DNA of 64,000 nucleotides from SHZL01 sp963708905 (GCA_963708905.1 CAVPUV010000057.1:1-64000); one strand, 5' to 3'. Positions 43,457 through 53,853 are shown, numbered from the stretch's first letter. Translations and numbers: made by a program. The notes: a model not told the origin generated them from the letters alone.

Positions 43457-44744
43457 ATGGAAAAGGTTTTCGCGCAACAGCTTGGACCGCTGGTTGAAAG
43501 CTACAAGAACGACCCGGAGTCCGTTTACAACACGTGGTTCGTCGGCAGCGCAGCGCGGCTGAAGGCCTTTCGCAGCATACGCCGCGGTGTGGCGACGGTG
43601 GTAGAAGATATCCAGACCGGGCTGTTTCCGAACGATTTCAAGGGGTCATCGCTGGAATTCGTGCTGACCTGTATCACCGAGCAGAAACAGGTTTTCGAGG
43701 GCGCTGCACATCCCTTCTACTGGAAACCCAAGCTACGCATTCCGGATATCTACGAGAACGAGATCAACAAACAGGCTTTTGGCCAATTTCTTTTCGCCTG
43801 TCTCAATGCGGGAGATGTGCGTGCCTTGGAAAAAGGGGTATTGAAACTGGCATCGCGGCAAATCAAAGGGCTTGGCCCCTCTGTCGCCAATATTCTCTAT
43901 TTTTTGCATCCGACCCTATTTCCGCCGTTCAATACCGCCATGGTAAACGGCTTCAATGCCGTGTTCGATGCGAACAAGAAGCTGGGGTGCTGGAATAGCT
44001 ACCTGGAAATGCGCGAAACCATCATCCAGGCGAATACCGAGTTGGGAATTTTGTCGAAAGACCTCGGCGCATTTGCCGGGCTTTTGTTCGATATCGGAAT
44101 CGGCAAGTTGCAGGGCATTGAGCACTCATTTGGCGAAGGCCTGTCCCTGGCCCAAGACAAAATGGATGCCGTGCGGCGCAAGCGTCATCAACAGGTCGAG
44201 CAGGATTTGCAAGAGGAGCGCCTGCACACCAAGGTGCAACATCAGCTCGTCAGGCTGGGGCGGGCCCTTGGTTATGACGTTCTCTGTCGCGCGCAACGAC
44301 CGTAGCACGAATTGCCAAGGAGTACCCCTCGGTTATCACTGTATCGAGCGCTTGCCGGATTTGGGATTGCCGCCCGAAGTCCACAACACTGTCGATCTGA
44401 TCGACGTTTTGTGGCTCCACTCCGGGGTGTCGCGCATCGCATGCGCCTTTGAAGTAGAGAAGAGTACATCCATCTATTCGGGCATTCTGCGCCTGGCGGA
44501 CATGGCTCTGTCCCTGCCCGGCAGGGAAGAACATCTTTATCTGGTTGCGCCGCGTTCCCGCGAACGGGAAATCATCGAGCAAGTGCGCCGCCCCATGTTT
44601 CAACGCCATGACGAGTTCGTGATTTCTTATCTGCTGTTCGAGGAGATCGATAAGCACTTGGATTCGCTGTGCCGATTCGGCGGCGACCACAGTGTTCTGG
44701 CCAAACTGGCATGCCGATGTATTCCCGAACAGGCTGCGCCGTAA
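43457..44744 (+). pseudogene. Nuclease-like protein (PD-(D/E)XK type) split by a frameshift
   Basis: The first 280 codons encode a helical N-terminal region with a helix-hairpin-helix-like stretch (SRQIKGLGPSVANILYFLHP). Near 44275-44290 one shift moves homology from GRALGYDV to the frame SVARNDRS, continuing VHNTVDLIDVLWLHSG, CAFEVEKSTSIYSGILRLAD and LYLVAPRSREREIIEQVRRP. The Asp then ExExS pattern in this C-terminal domain recalls restriction-endonuclease folds of a family usually left unnamed or called type II restriction-like. The joined protein would have about 429 residues. GGGGAG precedes the ATG. No methyltransferase partner is nearby. Confidence 0.55.
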
Positions 44745-44861
44745 GCTTGTTTCGCCGCGGCCAAGCCGACAACGCCGGCCTTGGGGCGTCTATACCGAGT
44801 TGAGTCGGGTCGCATCGCCGGCGCGGGGTGGAAGGTAGGTTCTACACACGGAGGTCATATC

Positions 44862-45122
44862 ATGAAAACTGTCACCATCGAAGTCGGGGGGATGATTTCG
44901 GCGCTGAGCGCACGCGGCGTGGAGAAGCAGCTCGCCAAGCTCTTGGGTGTGCACCGGGCCGAGGTCAACTACGTCGCCGGCAGCGCGACGGTGGTCTACG
45001 ACGAAACCGTCACCGATCTCAAGGCCATCAAGGCCAGGGTGCACGAGTGCGGTTACCACTGCACCGGCGAGATGCTGCCGAAGCATCTGTGCGCGCCCGA
45101 GGATCCGCCGGCCAACGGGTGA
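44862..45122 (+). CDS. HMA-fold protein lacking CxxC, copy 1
   Basis: This 86-residue protein has the ferredoxin-like HMA fold (VTIEVGGMISALSARGVEKQ; VHRAEVNYVAGSATVVYDET). The usual metal motif MxCxxC is replaced by MISALSA, so the standard site is gone. A C-terminal HECGYHC plus PKHLCAPE stretch supplies three Cys and several His and could be the actual metal site (inference). GGAGG precedes the ATG. A paralogue is at 46818 and a related domain starts the ATPase at 47232. Confidence 0.75.
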   Translation: MKTVTIEVGGMISALSARGVEKQLAKLLGVHRAEVNYVAGSATVVYDETVTDLKAIKARVHECGYHCTGEMLPKHLCAPEDPPANG

Positions 45123-45198
45123 GGAAAGCCATGATCGAGCCGAAGAACGTCAGGACCACGAGTCGAGTTTATCCGGGAGTCGCAGGTCAGGTGGAACC

Positions 45199-46497
45199 AT
45201 GAGCAGCAAGAAACTGACCGCCGATGCCGAACTGGAAAAGCTGCAGCGCGCATCATTCAGCTACTTTCTGCACGAGACGAATCCAGTCAACGGGCTGGTG
45301 ATCGACAAGACCGCAGCGGATTGGCCTGCCAGTATTGCCGCCACCGGCCTCGCGTTGGCGGCTTACCCGGTGGGCGTCGAGCGCGGATTTATGTCGCGTG
45401 CCGCGGCGGTAGAACGAACGCTGCGACGCTGCGATTTTTCTGGAACAGCCCGCAAGGCCCCGAGCCCGACGCCACCGGCTATCAAGGGCTTTTACTATCA
45501 TTTTCTCGACATGCAGACCGGCCGGCGCGCCTGGCAATGCGAACTGTCAACCGTAGACAGCGCTTTTCTGCTGGCGGGCGCGTTGACGGCGGGAATTTAT
45601 TTTGACGCGGACACGGCCGACGAGCATGAAATCCGCACCCTCGCCGACGCGCTCTATCGCCGCGCCGATTGGCCGTGGGCGCAAAACAGGGTGCGACGGT
45701 GACGCACGGCTGGAAGCCCGAAAGCGGCTTTCTCAACTACCGCTGGGAAGGCTACGACGAGGCGCTGCTGCTGTATATTCTGGGGCTGGGCTCGCCGACT
45801 CATCCGCTGCCCGAGAGCAGCTACGCGGCGTGGGCTTCCACTTACCGGTGGGAACACTGTTACGGACAGGAATATCTCTACGCCGGGCCGTTATTCACCC
45901 ATCAGCTCTCGCATGTCTGGATCGACTTTCGCGGCATTCAGGACGCCTTCATGCGCGGCAAGGGCATCGACTATTTCGAGAACAGCCGGCGCGCGACCTA
46001 TGTGCAACAACGAGTACGCCATCGACAACCCGCTCAAGTTCGCGGACTACGGCGGGCACTGCTGGGGACTGACCGCGAGCGAAGGTCCCGGTCCGGACAC
46101 CATCAACGTAGCCGGCATCGAGCGCCAGTTCTTCGATTACGTGGGACGTGGCGTGCCGTACGGACCCGACGACGGCACTATCGCGCCGTGGGCCGTGGCG
46201 GCGTCGCTGCCATTCGCGCCCGAGATTGTGCTGCCCGCGCTCGATTACTGCATTCATGACGTCAAATTGACAGAGTTCAACCGCTACGGCTTCAAAGCGT
46301 CCTTCAATCCGACCTACCCTGCCGCATCCGGCAATCCCTACGGCTGGGTATCACCGTGGCATTTCGGGCTCAATGAAGGGCCGACTGTTCTGATGATCGA
46401 AAATTATCGTACCGGCTTGTTGTGGCAATTGATGCGAAATTGCCCATACATCGTCGGCGGTTTGCGGCGAGCGGGTTTCACGGGAGGTTGGCTATGA
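45199..46497 (+). pseudogene. Glucoamylase-like (PF10091) glycosidase with about four frameshifts
   Basis: The pieces in order are: LTADAELEKLQRASFSYFLH; then in another frame TLRFFWNSPQGPEPDATGY; then GFYYHFLDMQTGRRAWQCEL; then after a shift near 45685 GYDEALLLYILGLGSPTHPL and YAGPLFTHQLSHVWIDFRGI; then after a shift near 46003 YAIDNPLKFADYGGHCWGLT to AGFTGGWL. All belong to one protein of the glycoamylase-like PF10091 family, related to beta-1,2-glucan and cyclic-glucan enzymes. The indels are near 45425, 45485, 45685 and 46003. Sequence between them is well conserved, so decay is recent or the indels are errors. Confidence 0.7.
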
Positions 46498-46817
46498 ACA
46501 GGTTGACATAGGGATGTCGTAGATCGCACCTTTTTCTGGGCGGGGATGTATGAACATTTCATATCGAAACGCGGTGTTGCTGCTTGGTTACGGTCGGTCT
46601 ACGCAATTATGTTCGACAACGAACAGAGAAGGCCATCGGAGATGGCGACAATCCCCGTGAATTATGGGTCTTGAAAACAAATGCACCCGGCACTTGACCT
46701 GGCCACTCTGAATGGGCCAAAAACATCCAAGCAGAAGAGCATGATGATGATAGCGAATGTTTCACAAGGAAACACCGGTGGTTTGCCACCAGCATTGAGA
46801 TCCGCTCAGGAGGCGCG
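46498..46817 (+). other. Gap with a short open frame
   Basis: A frame without a start codon runs from about 46504 to a stop near 46677 and reads DVVDRTFFWAGMYEHFIS, then KRGVAAWLRSVYAIMF. The residue mix looks protein-like but I cannot name it; it may be the tail of a lost gene. GACAT-AGGG-ATGTC near 46506 is a short perfect inverted repeat after a TTGACA-like hexamer. The last 30 bp hold the ribosome site of the next gene. Confidence 0.3.
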
Positions 46818-47078
46818 ATGAAAACGAGCGTAATTGAAGTAGGCGGGATGCTGTCGGCATTGAGCGCGCATGGAGTGGAAAAGCAGCTGGGCAAATTGCG
46901 CGGAGTCGAACGTGCAGAAGTGAATTATGTCTCGGGCAGCGCGACGGTGGTCTATGACGAAACGGTGATCGATCTCAAGACGATCCAGGCCAAGGTGCAT
47001 GAGTGCGGCTACCACTGCAGCGGCGAACTCGTGCCCAAGCACCTGTGCAAGCCCGGGAATCCGCCTTCCGAAGGGTAG
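46818..47078 (+). CDS. HMA-fold protein lacking CxxC, copy 2
   Basis: This 86-residue paralogue of the protein at 44862 has IEVGGMLSALSAHGVEKQLG and VNYVSGSATVVYDETVIDLK, again without the MxCxxC motif. The C-terminal HECGYHCSGELVPKHLCKPG cluster is kept, and the conservation of its Cys and His in both copies argues for a function. AGGAGG precedes the ATG. The first 55 bp, including the ribosome site, are nearly identical to the start of the ATPase gene at 47232. Confidence 0.75.
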   Translation: MKTSVIEVGGMLSALSAHGVEKQLGKLRGVERAEVNYVSGSATVVYDETVIDLKTIQAKVHECGYHCSGELVPKHLCKPGNPPSEG

Positions 47079-47231
47079 CGACCATGCCACCAACGGCGCC
47101 GTAATCGACGAAAGGAGGCATTCGAGCTGATTACGACCGCGCGTAGAAGGTTTCTTCGGTATATAGCCGCTTGCGAAGAGATCGGAGATGTAACAAGGCA
47201 TTTTGAATACGACGACCGTTAAGGAGGCACG

Positions 47232-49718
47232 ATGAAAACGAGCGTAATTGAAGTGCGCGACATGCTGTCGGTATTGACCGTGGACGAAGTGGAAAAGCGG
47301 ATTGGCGAGGTGCCGGGTGTCGAAAGCGCTACGGTCAATTACGCTGCGGGAAACGCCACGGTGCGCTACGACGAAACCCGGCTCAACGTCGCCGATATCA
47401 AGGTACTCGTGCACCAAAGCGGGCAGCAGTCCGCCGACGACGGACAACAGGACAAAGCGGAGCCGGACGCGCCGCCTGCAACCCCCGCACCCGCTGCGCC
47501 GAAAACTGCCCCAGGCGCGCCCGCCGCTGAGTCGAAATCCGCACCCGCGGCTCCCGCAGGCAAGGGCCACGAGGGCCACGCGGCGCCGGGCGCGACAGCC
47601 CGCCATGTCGGCGGACTATGGCGCACGAGATGGGCCATGGCGGCAAGGACCTGCCGGCTATGGTGCGCGACATGCGCAACCGTTTCTGGATCTGCCTGAT
47701 CTTCACCGTGCCGATCTTTGTCTACTCACCGATGGGGCTGTTTACTCCGCCCGCGCCGCCCTTCGGTCTGGACCTCAACCTGTGGCTGTTCTTCTTCGCC
47801 ACCTTCGCCGTCGTCTATCCGAGCTGGCCGTTCTTCGTCTCCGCCTGGCGCGCGCTCAGGACGGGCACCCTGAGCATGGCGGTGCTGGTCGTGTTGAGCG
47901 TGGGGACCGGGTATCTCTTCAGTGTCGGCGCGACGTTCTTCTTCGAAGGGGGCGGGCAGTTCTTCGAAGCCGTGGCCGTCCTGCTGGTGTTCATCCTGCT
48001 CGGCCACTGGCTGGAAATGCGTGCCCGTGCGGGTGCGTCGTCCGCCATCACGGCGCTGATGGATCTCACGCCGGCGAAGGCCTCGGTCATCCGCAACGGC
48101 GCCGAGGTTGAAGTGCCGACGGCGGAGGTGCTGGCGGGCGAGATTGTCGTGATCCGGCCGGGCAACAAGATTCCGGTCGACGGCACGGTGGAGACCGGCG
48201 AATCACTGGTCGACGAGTCCATGCTCACCGGCGAGTCGATGCCGGTGCAGAAGGGGCCGGGCGCCACGGTGATCGGTGCGACCATCAACAAGAGCGGCAG
48301 CTTTCGCTACAAGGCGACGAAGGTCGGGGCCGACACGGCGCTGGCGCAGATCGTAAAACTGGTGCAGGAGGCGCAGAACTCGAAGGCGCCGGCGCAACTC
48401 CTGGCGGACAAGGCCGCGCAATGGCTGGTGATCGCCGCGATCGTCATCGGTCTTGCGACCTTTGCGGTGTGGTTCTGGTGGATCGGTGAGCCGCTGCTGT
48501 TCGCGGTGACGCTGACCATCACGGTCTTCGTGATCGCCTGCCCGGATGCGTTGGGACTGGCCACGCCGATGGCGGTCATGGTGGGCACCGGCCTGGGCGC
48601 GATGAACGGCATTCTGTTCAAGAACGCCTCGGCGCTGGAAGACGCCACCAAGCTCAACGTCATCATCTTCGACAAGACCGGTACGCTCACCATCGGCCAG
48701 CCGGAGGTGGTGGAGATGGTGACGGCGGAAGGGGTCACCGAGGACGTGCTGCTGACCGCCGCCGCGGCCGTCGAGCAGGGCTCCGACCATCCGCTGGCCC
48801 AGGCCATCCTGCGCCGGGCGGCGAACCTCACCGTCGCGGCACCGACCGGATTCGAAAGCCTCGACGGCATGGGCGCACGCGCCGAGACCGCCGGCGGAAC
48901 GGTGTTCCTCGGCAACCGGCTGCTGATGGATACGCAAAAGCTCGCGCTCGGTCCCCTGGAGGCCGAAGCCGCCCGCCTGCAGGGCGACGGCCGCACCGTG
49001 GTCCATGTGTCTCAGGCCGCCCGCGTGATCGGCCTCATCGCCATCGCCGATGCGATCAGGCCAACCTCCAAAGCAGCGGTGGCCAAGCTGCGCGAACGCA
49101 AGATCGAAGTGGTGATGCTGACCGGCGACAACGCGGCCACGGCCAAGCGCATCGCCGCGGATCTCGGCATCGACAGCGTGCTGGCCGACGTGCTGCCGGA
49201 CCAGAAGGCCGAGAAGGTGAAGGAACTGCAGGCCACCGGGAAGAAGGTCGGGATGGTGGGCGATGGCGTCAACGACGCGCCGGCGCTGACCCAGGCCAAT
49301 GTCGGGATTCGCCATTGGCGCCGGCACCGACGTCGCGATGGAAAGCGCCGACGTGGTGCTGATGAAAAGCGATCCGTATGACATCGTTGCCGCGATCGAG
49401 CTGTCGCGCGCCACGTTGCGCAAGATGCACCAGAATCTGTGGTGGGCGGTGGGCTACAACGTGATCGCGTTCCCGCTCGCTGCGGGCGTCCTGTACCCCT
49501 TCGTACTGAGTCCGGAGGTCGCGGCGCTGTCGATGTCCGGCAGTACCCTCATCGTGGCGATCAATGCGCTGTTGCTGAAGCGCACCAAGCTGGCAGGCAT
49601 CCGCCAGCCTGGCAAGCCGGCGGCGCCCGGGACGCCTGGCGGGCCAGCAACCCCAGAGCCAACCAAAGCGACTGCTGTGCCGGCAAACCCGCAGCCTAAC
49701 CAGAAAGTAGCCGCGTGA
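47232..49718 (+). pseudogene. P1B-type copper ATPase with CPD motif and two frameshifts
   Basis: The N-terminal HMA-like domain has no CxxC (VIEVRDMLSVLTVDEVEKRI). A Pro/Ala linker and His patch (GKGHEGHAAPGA) lead to a shift near 47610 into HEMGHGGKDLPAMVRDMRNR and the membrane core. Core motifs are the membrane motif CPD (48539-48547, in IACPDALGLATPM) instead of CPC or CPH, DKTGTLTIGQP, QGSDHPLAQAI and GDGVNDAPAL. An extra T near 49308 shifts the frame again into AIGAGTDVAMESADVVLMKS, ending with GYNVIAFPLAAG and MSGST. MSxST favours the CopB (P1B-3) group. Both indels could be sequencing errors. Confidence 0.75.
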
Positions 49719-49747
49719 GGGCCCTCCGATTGAAAAGGAGAATGAAC

Positions 49748-52171
49748 ATGGTCATCAAGACGAAAAAGCCTAAGCTCACGGACAAACCGTTGTCGCCTGA
49801 TCTTCTGCGCAAGATGAATGCCTACTGGCGGGCCGCCAACTATCTGTCCGTCGGCCAGATCTATTTGTACGACAATCCGATGCTTAAAAAGCCGTTGACG
49901 CTGGAACATGTGAAGCCTCGACTACTGGGGCACTGGGGCACCACGCCGGGCTTGAACTTCATCTACGTGCATCTCAACCGGGTCATCAATCAGTATGACC
50001 TCAATGTAATTTATGTCGCTGGCCCCGGACATGGCGGACCGGCCCTGGTGGCCAACACATATCTGGAGGGCACCTACAGCGAGGTGTATCCGAATGTTTC
50101 CCAGGACGAAGAAGGTATGAAGAAGCTGTTCACACAGTTTTCCTTCCCCGGGGGCATACCGAGTCACGTAGCCCCGGAAACGCCGGGCTCCATCAACGAA
50201 GGCGGCGAACTCGGCTATTCGCTGGCACACGCGTATGGCGCAGCGTTCGACAACCCCGACTTGCTGGTTGCCTGTGTCGTGGGCGATGGCGAAGCGGAAA
50301 CCGGCCCGCTGGCGACCAGCTGGCATTCGAACAAATTCCTCAATCCGGTGCACGACGGCGCCGTACTTCCGATCCTGCACTTGAATGGCTACAAGATTGC
50401 CGGCCCCACGGTGCTCGCCCGCATTTCCCGCGAAGAGCTTGAAGCCCTCTTCCGTGGCTACGGTTACACGCCCTATTTCGTCGAGGGTGACGACCCAAAG
50501 AAGATGCACCAGCTCATGGCCGCCACACTCGACACGATCGTGGCCGACATACAACAGATCCAGCGCGATGTCCGAAAAAACGGGTTCAAGCAACGACCGC
50601 GCTGGCCGATGATCATCCTGCGCTCACCGAAGGGCTGGACCGGTCCAGACGTGGTCGATGGCAAACCCGTCGAAGGGACATTTCGCGCGCACCAGGTGCC
50701 GGTCGCGGAATTGGCGACCAAGCCCAGGCACCTGAAAATTCTCGAACAGTGGATGAAGAGTTACCGGCCGCAGGAATTGTTCGACAAGAACGGCAGGCTC
50801 CTTGCGGAACTGGCTGAACTGGCACCGAGGGGCGAGCGGCGAATGGGAGCGAATCCTCATGCCAATGGCGGGCTACTGCTGCGGGATCTGAAAATGCCGG
50901 ACTTCCGCGACTACGCGGTCAAGGTGGCGAAGCCCGGCGTCGTGGAAGCCGAAGCGACGCGCGTGCAGGGTCAGTTCATCCGCGACGTGTTCAAGCTTAA
51001 CGCCGACGCACGCAACTTCCGCGTTTTCAGCCCGGACGAAACCGTTTCGAACCGCTGGAGCGCTGTGTTCGAAGTGACGAACCGTTGCTCGACGGCAGAA
51101 ATCACTCCCACCGACGACCACATCGCGCCCGATGGCCGGGTGATGGAGATGTTGAGCGAGCATCAGTGCGAAGGTTGGCTCGAAGGTTACCTCCTGACCG
51201 GCCGACACGGCTTTTTCTCCTGCTACGAAGCATTCATTCACATCATCGATTCGATGTTCAACCAGCACGCCAAGTGGCTGGATGTGACCCGCCATATTCC
51301 ATGGCGGCGACCCATCGCTTCGCTGAATTACCTGCTGTCTTCGCACGTGTGGCGTCAGGACCACAACGGCTTCACTCATCAGGACCCCGGCTTCATCGAT
51401 CTGGTGGCGAACAAGAAGGCGGACATTATCCGCGTGTATCTGCCGCCTGATGCCAATACCCTGCTGTCGGTGACCGATCACTGCCTGCGCAGCCGCCATT
51501 ACGTCAACGTCATCATCGCCGGCAAGCAGCCGTCGCCGCAATGGCTGGACATGGAGGCAGCAGTCAAACACTGCACCGCCGGGCTCGGCATCTGGAAATG
51601 GGCCAGCAACGACGCGGGCAGCGAGCCCGATGTGGTGATGGCCTGCGCCGGCGATGTGCCTACCCTGGAGACGCTGGCCGCGGCGGAGATGCTGCGACAG
51701 CATTTCCCGGAGCTCAAGATCCGCGTCATCAACGTCGTGGACTTGATGGTGCTGCAGCCGCAGACCGAGCACCCCCACGGCCTGGGCGACAAGGATTTCG
51801 ATGTCCTGTTCACCAAGGACAAACCCATCGTCTTCGCCTATCACGGATATCCTTCGCTGATCCATCATCTGACGTATCGGCGAACCAACCATCACAACCT
51901 GCACGTTCGTGGGTACAAGGAAGAAGGAACCACTACCACGCCCTTCGACATGGCAGTACGCAATGACATCGACCGCTTTCATCTGGTCAAGGACGTGGTC
52001 GATCGAGTGCCGAGTTTGGGCCCGCGCGCTGCCCATCTCACCCAAATCATTCGAGACAAGCTGATCGACCACCAACGCTACATCCGGCAGTACGGTGAGG
52101 ACATGCCGGAGATCCGGGATTGGAAATGGGGCGCCAGGAAAACGGGGAAGGCAGGCCCGCGCGCAAAATGA
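49748..52171 (+). CDS. xfp: Phosphoketolase (xylulose-5-P/fructose-6-P)
   Basis: This 807-residue thiamine-diphosphate enzyme splits xylulose-5-phosphate or fructose-6-phosphate with phosphate to give acetyl phosphate. Motifs: YLYDNPMLKKPL, VAGPGHGGPALVANTYLEGT, the TPP motif GDGEAETGPLATSWHSNKFL, ILHLNGYKIAGPT, and C-terminal TTTTPFDMAVRNDIDRFHL. AAAAGGAGA precedes ATG codons at 49742 and 49748; spacing favours 49748. The convergent acetate kinase can turn acetyl phosphate into ATP and acetate. The frame is intact, unlike many neighbours. Confidence 0.93.
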   Translation: MVIKTKKPKLTDKPLSPDLLRKMNAYWRAANYLSVGQIYLYDNPMLKKPLTLEHVKPRLLGHWGTTPGLNFIYVHLNRVINQYDLNVIYVAGPGHGGPALVANTYLEGTYSEVYPNVSQDEEGMKKLFTQFSFPGGIPSHVAPETPGSINEGGELGYSLAHAYGAAFDNPDLLVACVVGDGEAETGPLATSWHSNKFLNPVHDGAVLPILHLNGYKIAGPTVLARISREELEALFRGYGYTPYFVEGDDPKKMHQLMAATLDTIVADIQQIQRDVRKNGFKQRPRWPMIILRSPKGWTGPDVVDGKPVEGTFRAHQVPVAELATKPRHLKILEQWMKSYRPQELFDKNGRLLAELAELAPRGERRMGANPHANGGLLLRDLKMPDFRDYAVKVAKPGVVEAEATRVQGQFIRDVFKLNADARNFRVFSPDETVSNRWSAVFEVTNRCSTAEITPTDDHIAPDGRVMEMLSEHQCEGWLEGYLLTGRHGFFSCYEAFIHIIDSMFNQHAKWLDVTRHIPWRRPIASLNYLLSSHVWRQDHNGFTHQDPGFIDLVANKKADIIRVYLPPDANTLLSVTDHCLRSRHYVNVIIAGKQPSPQWLDMEAAVKHCTAGLGIWKWASNDAGSEPDVVMACAGDVPTLETLAAAEMLRQHFPELKIRVINVVDLMVLQPQTEHPHGLGDKDFDVLFTKDKPIVFAYHGYPSLIHHLTYRRTNHHNLHVRGYKEEGTTTTPFDMAVRNDIDRFHLVKDVVDRVPSLGPRAAHLTQIIRDKLIDHQRYIRQYGEDMPEIRDWKWGARKTGKAGPRAK

Positions 52172-52224
52172 TATCGGAGCAAATATGACGTTAGAAGAGA
52201 CAGCACGACCTCGTCAATCCGGTA

Positions 52225-52485
52225 TTGGCCTATCGGTTCGATTACCTCAAGAACAAAACGGGCAGGATCTGGCCCTGTCTGCGCCTTGACAGCAGCGTCT
52301 GGACGAAGGACAAAGACGGAATCGTCCCGGCTTTGCTCTCCGCGGAAATCACCGCGCGGATGGGCCGCGATCCCGGCGAGATCTACCGCGATCTGACGCG
52401 CGAGTTCGGCGAGCCTGCACACGGTCGGGTCGAGGCGCCCGCCACTCCGGCGCAAAAAGAGATGCTGTCAGAACTCTCGCCGCGG
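52225..52485 (+). pseudogene. pgm: Internal fragment of phosphoglucomutase
   Basis: About 70 codons match the region of Pgm after the active site: LRLDSSVWTKDKDGIVPALL, SAEITARMGRDPGEIYRDLT, REFGEPAHGRVEAPATPAQK, then EMLSELSP. The catalytic Ser region and the C-terminal domain are both absent. A deletion has removed the rest. Intact Pgm interconverts glucose-1- and glucose-6-phosphate, which would have linked the glg genes with phosphoketolase. Confidence 0.7.
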
Positions 52486-52563
52486 TGCGCTTCGCCCGGG
52501 ATGGCTGCGTACCTGGGGGCTGCTGCTCTTCGCCCTGGCGCAGGTAATCGGTACCGTTGGCGT

Positions 52564-53745
52564 TCATGCGTGGGTCTGCTTGCTTGCGGTTCGGGTTGGT
52601 TCGGGCGGGGGAAAGAGCAGGGTGCGGGCCGCAGAGGCCATGACACGGGCCTCATCCGTGGGGATGACCCAGACCTCGACGCGGCTGCCTTCGGCATGAA
52701 TCGCCCCGCCGCGTTCCGGGTCGACGGACAGGTTCCTGGACTCGTCGAGCACGATTCCGGCCCAAGCGAATGGTTGCAGTATGCGCTGGCGGATGCTGAC
52801 TGCGTGTTCGCCGATGCCGCCGCCGAACAGGATCGCTCGTGCACCCTGCAAAACCGCGAGATAAGCGCCGACATACATTTGCACGCGATGGCAGAACATG
52901 CGCACGGCGAGCTTGGCTTTGGCCGATGGACTCTCGAGCAAGGACCGCATATCGCCCGTCTGCCCCGAGATCGCGAGCAATCCCGAGTGTCTGTTGAAAA
53001 GGGTGTCGAGCTCTGCCGCGCTCATCCCGCCCTTTTCGACCAAGTGAAGCACGACCGCCGGGTCGAGGTTGCCGCAGCGGGTCGCCATGATCAATCCTTC
53101 CAGCGGTGAGAACCCCATGGAGGTTTCCACGGGTGTACCCCGGTCCGATGCCGTGACGGAGCACCCCGCGCCGAGCTGCAGCGAAATGACCCGGCGATCG
53201 TCGCCCGGGGTGCTGCGATCACCCCATTGATCCAGCATCGATTGGTGGGCCAGGCCATGGAACCCATAACGCCGGATCCCATGCCGCGCGCAAAGTTCTG
53301 GCGGCAGGGCGTAGCTGGCCGCGTGAGGCGGCAGGTCCGCGAAAAACGCCGTATCGAAGCAGGCGGCTTGCGGTACGCCGGGACCAAAGGCTTCTCGCGC
53401 GGCCTGGATCCAGTCCAGCGCCAGGCCATTGTGCAGTGGCGCGAAAGCGCGCAGGCGCTCGATTTCCGCTTCCACCTCCGCATCGACCAGGCGAGGTTCC
53501 CTCAGTGTCTGGCCACCGTGCACGACACGGTGCATGACGAGTTCAGGGCGAGCCAGGCCATGACGGTGCATGAAGTCCAGGAGCACGTCCGCATCGCCAT
53601 CCGGCAGCGATGTCAGGTGTGCTTCAGCCAGGCGTTCAAGCGTGGGACCCACCGAGTAACCGGAGATACGCAGCGAGGAACTGCCCGCATTGATTGTTAC
53701 CACCTGGGCTGAACTCACTTGCGCCTCTGTCATGCTTCGGGCCAC
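52564..53745 (-). CDS. ackA: Acetate kinase
   Basis: This 393-residue acetate kinase makes ATP from acetyl phosphate. Motifs: VVTINAGSSSLRIS (N-terminal phosphate-binding), MHRVVHGGQ, CFDTAFFADLPPHAASYALP, YGFHGLAHQSM, LQLGAGCSVTASDRGTPVET, SMGFSPLEGL and FGGGIGEHAVSIRQ. The GTG at 53745 sits closest to GGGAGGG; the ATG at 53733 is an alternative. It is convergent with phosphoketolase, with the pgm remnant between them. Confidence 0.92.
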   Translation of the reverse strand: MARSMTEAQVSSAQVVTINAGSSSLRISGYSVGPTLERLAEAHLTSLPDGDADVLLDFMHRHGLARPELVMHRVVHGGQTLREPRLVDAEVEAEIERLRAFAPLHNGLALDWIQAAREAFGPGVPQAACFDTAFFADLPPHAASYALPPELCARHGIRRYGFHGLAHQSMLDQWGDRSTPGDDRRVISLQLGAGCSVTASDRGTPVETSMGFSPLEGLIMATRCGNLDPAVVLHLVEKGGMSAAELDTLFNRHSGLLAISGQTGDMRSLLESPSAKAKLAVRMFCHRVQMYVGAYLAVLQGARAILFGGGIGEHAVSIRQRILQPFAWAGIVLDESRNLSVDPERGGAIHAEGSRVEVWVIPTDEARVMASAARTLLFPPPEPTRTASKQTHA

Positions 53746-53853
53746 TTCATCCCTCCCTTTTCAGACTTGGGTTACCAGGGTTCACACCATTGTAAGCGTG
53801 CGAATCGCATCAAACGAGCTGATCGCGGCGGAAATAATTCGCTGACAGGCGTA

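Noticed and set aside
45131..45202. Short ORF between HMA copy 1 and the glycosidase
   Set aside because: Only 23 codons with no recognisable feature; it ends at the glycosidase start.
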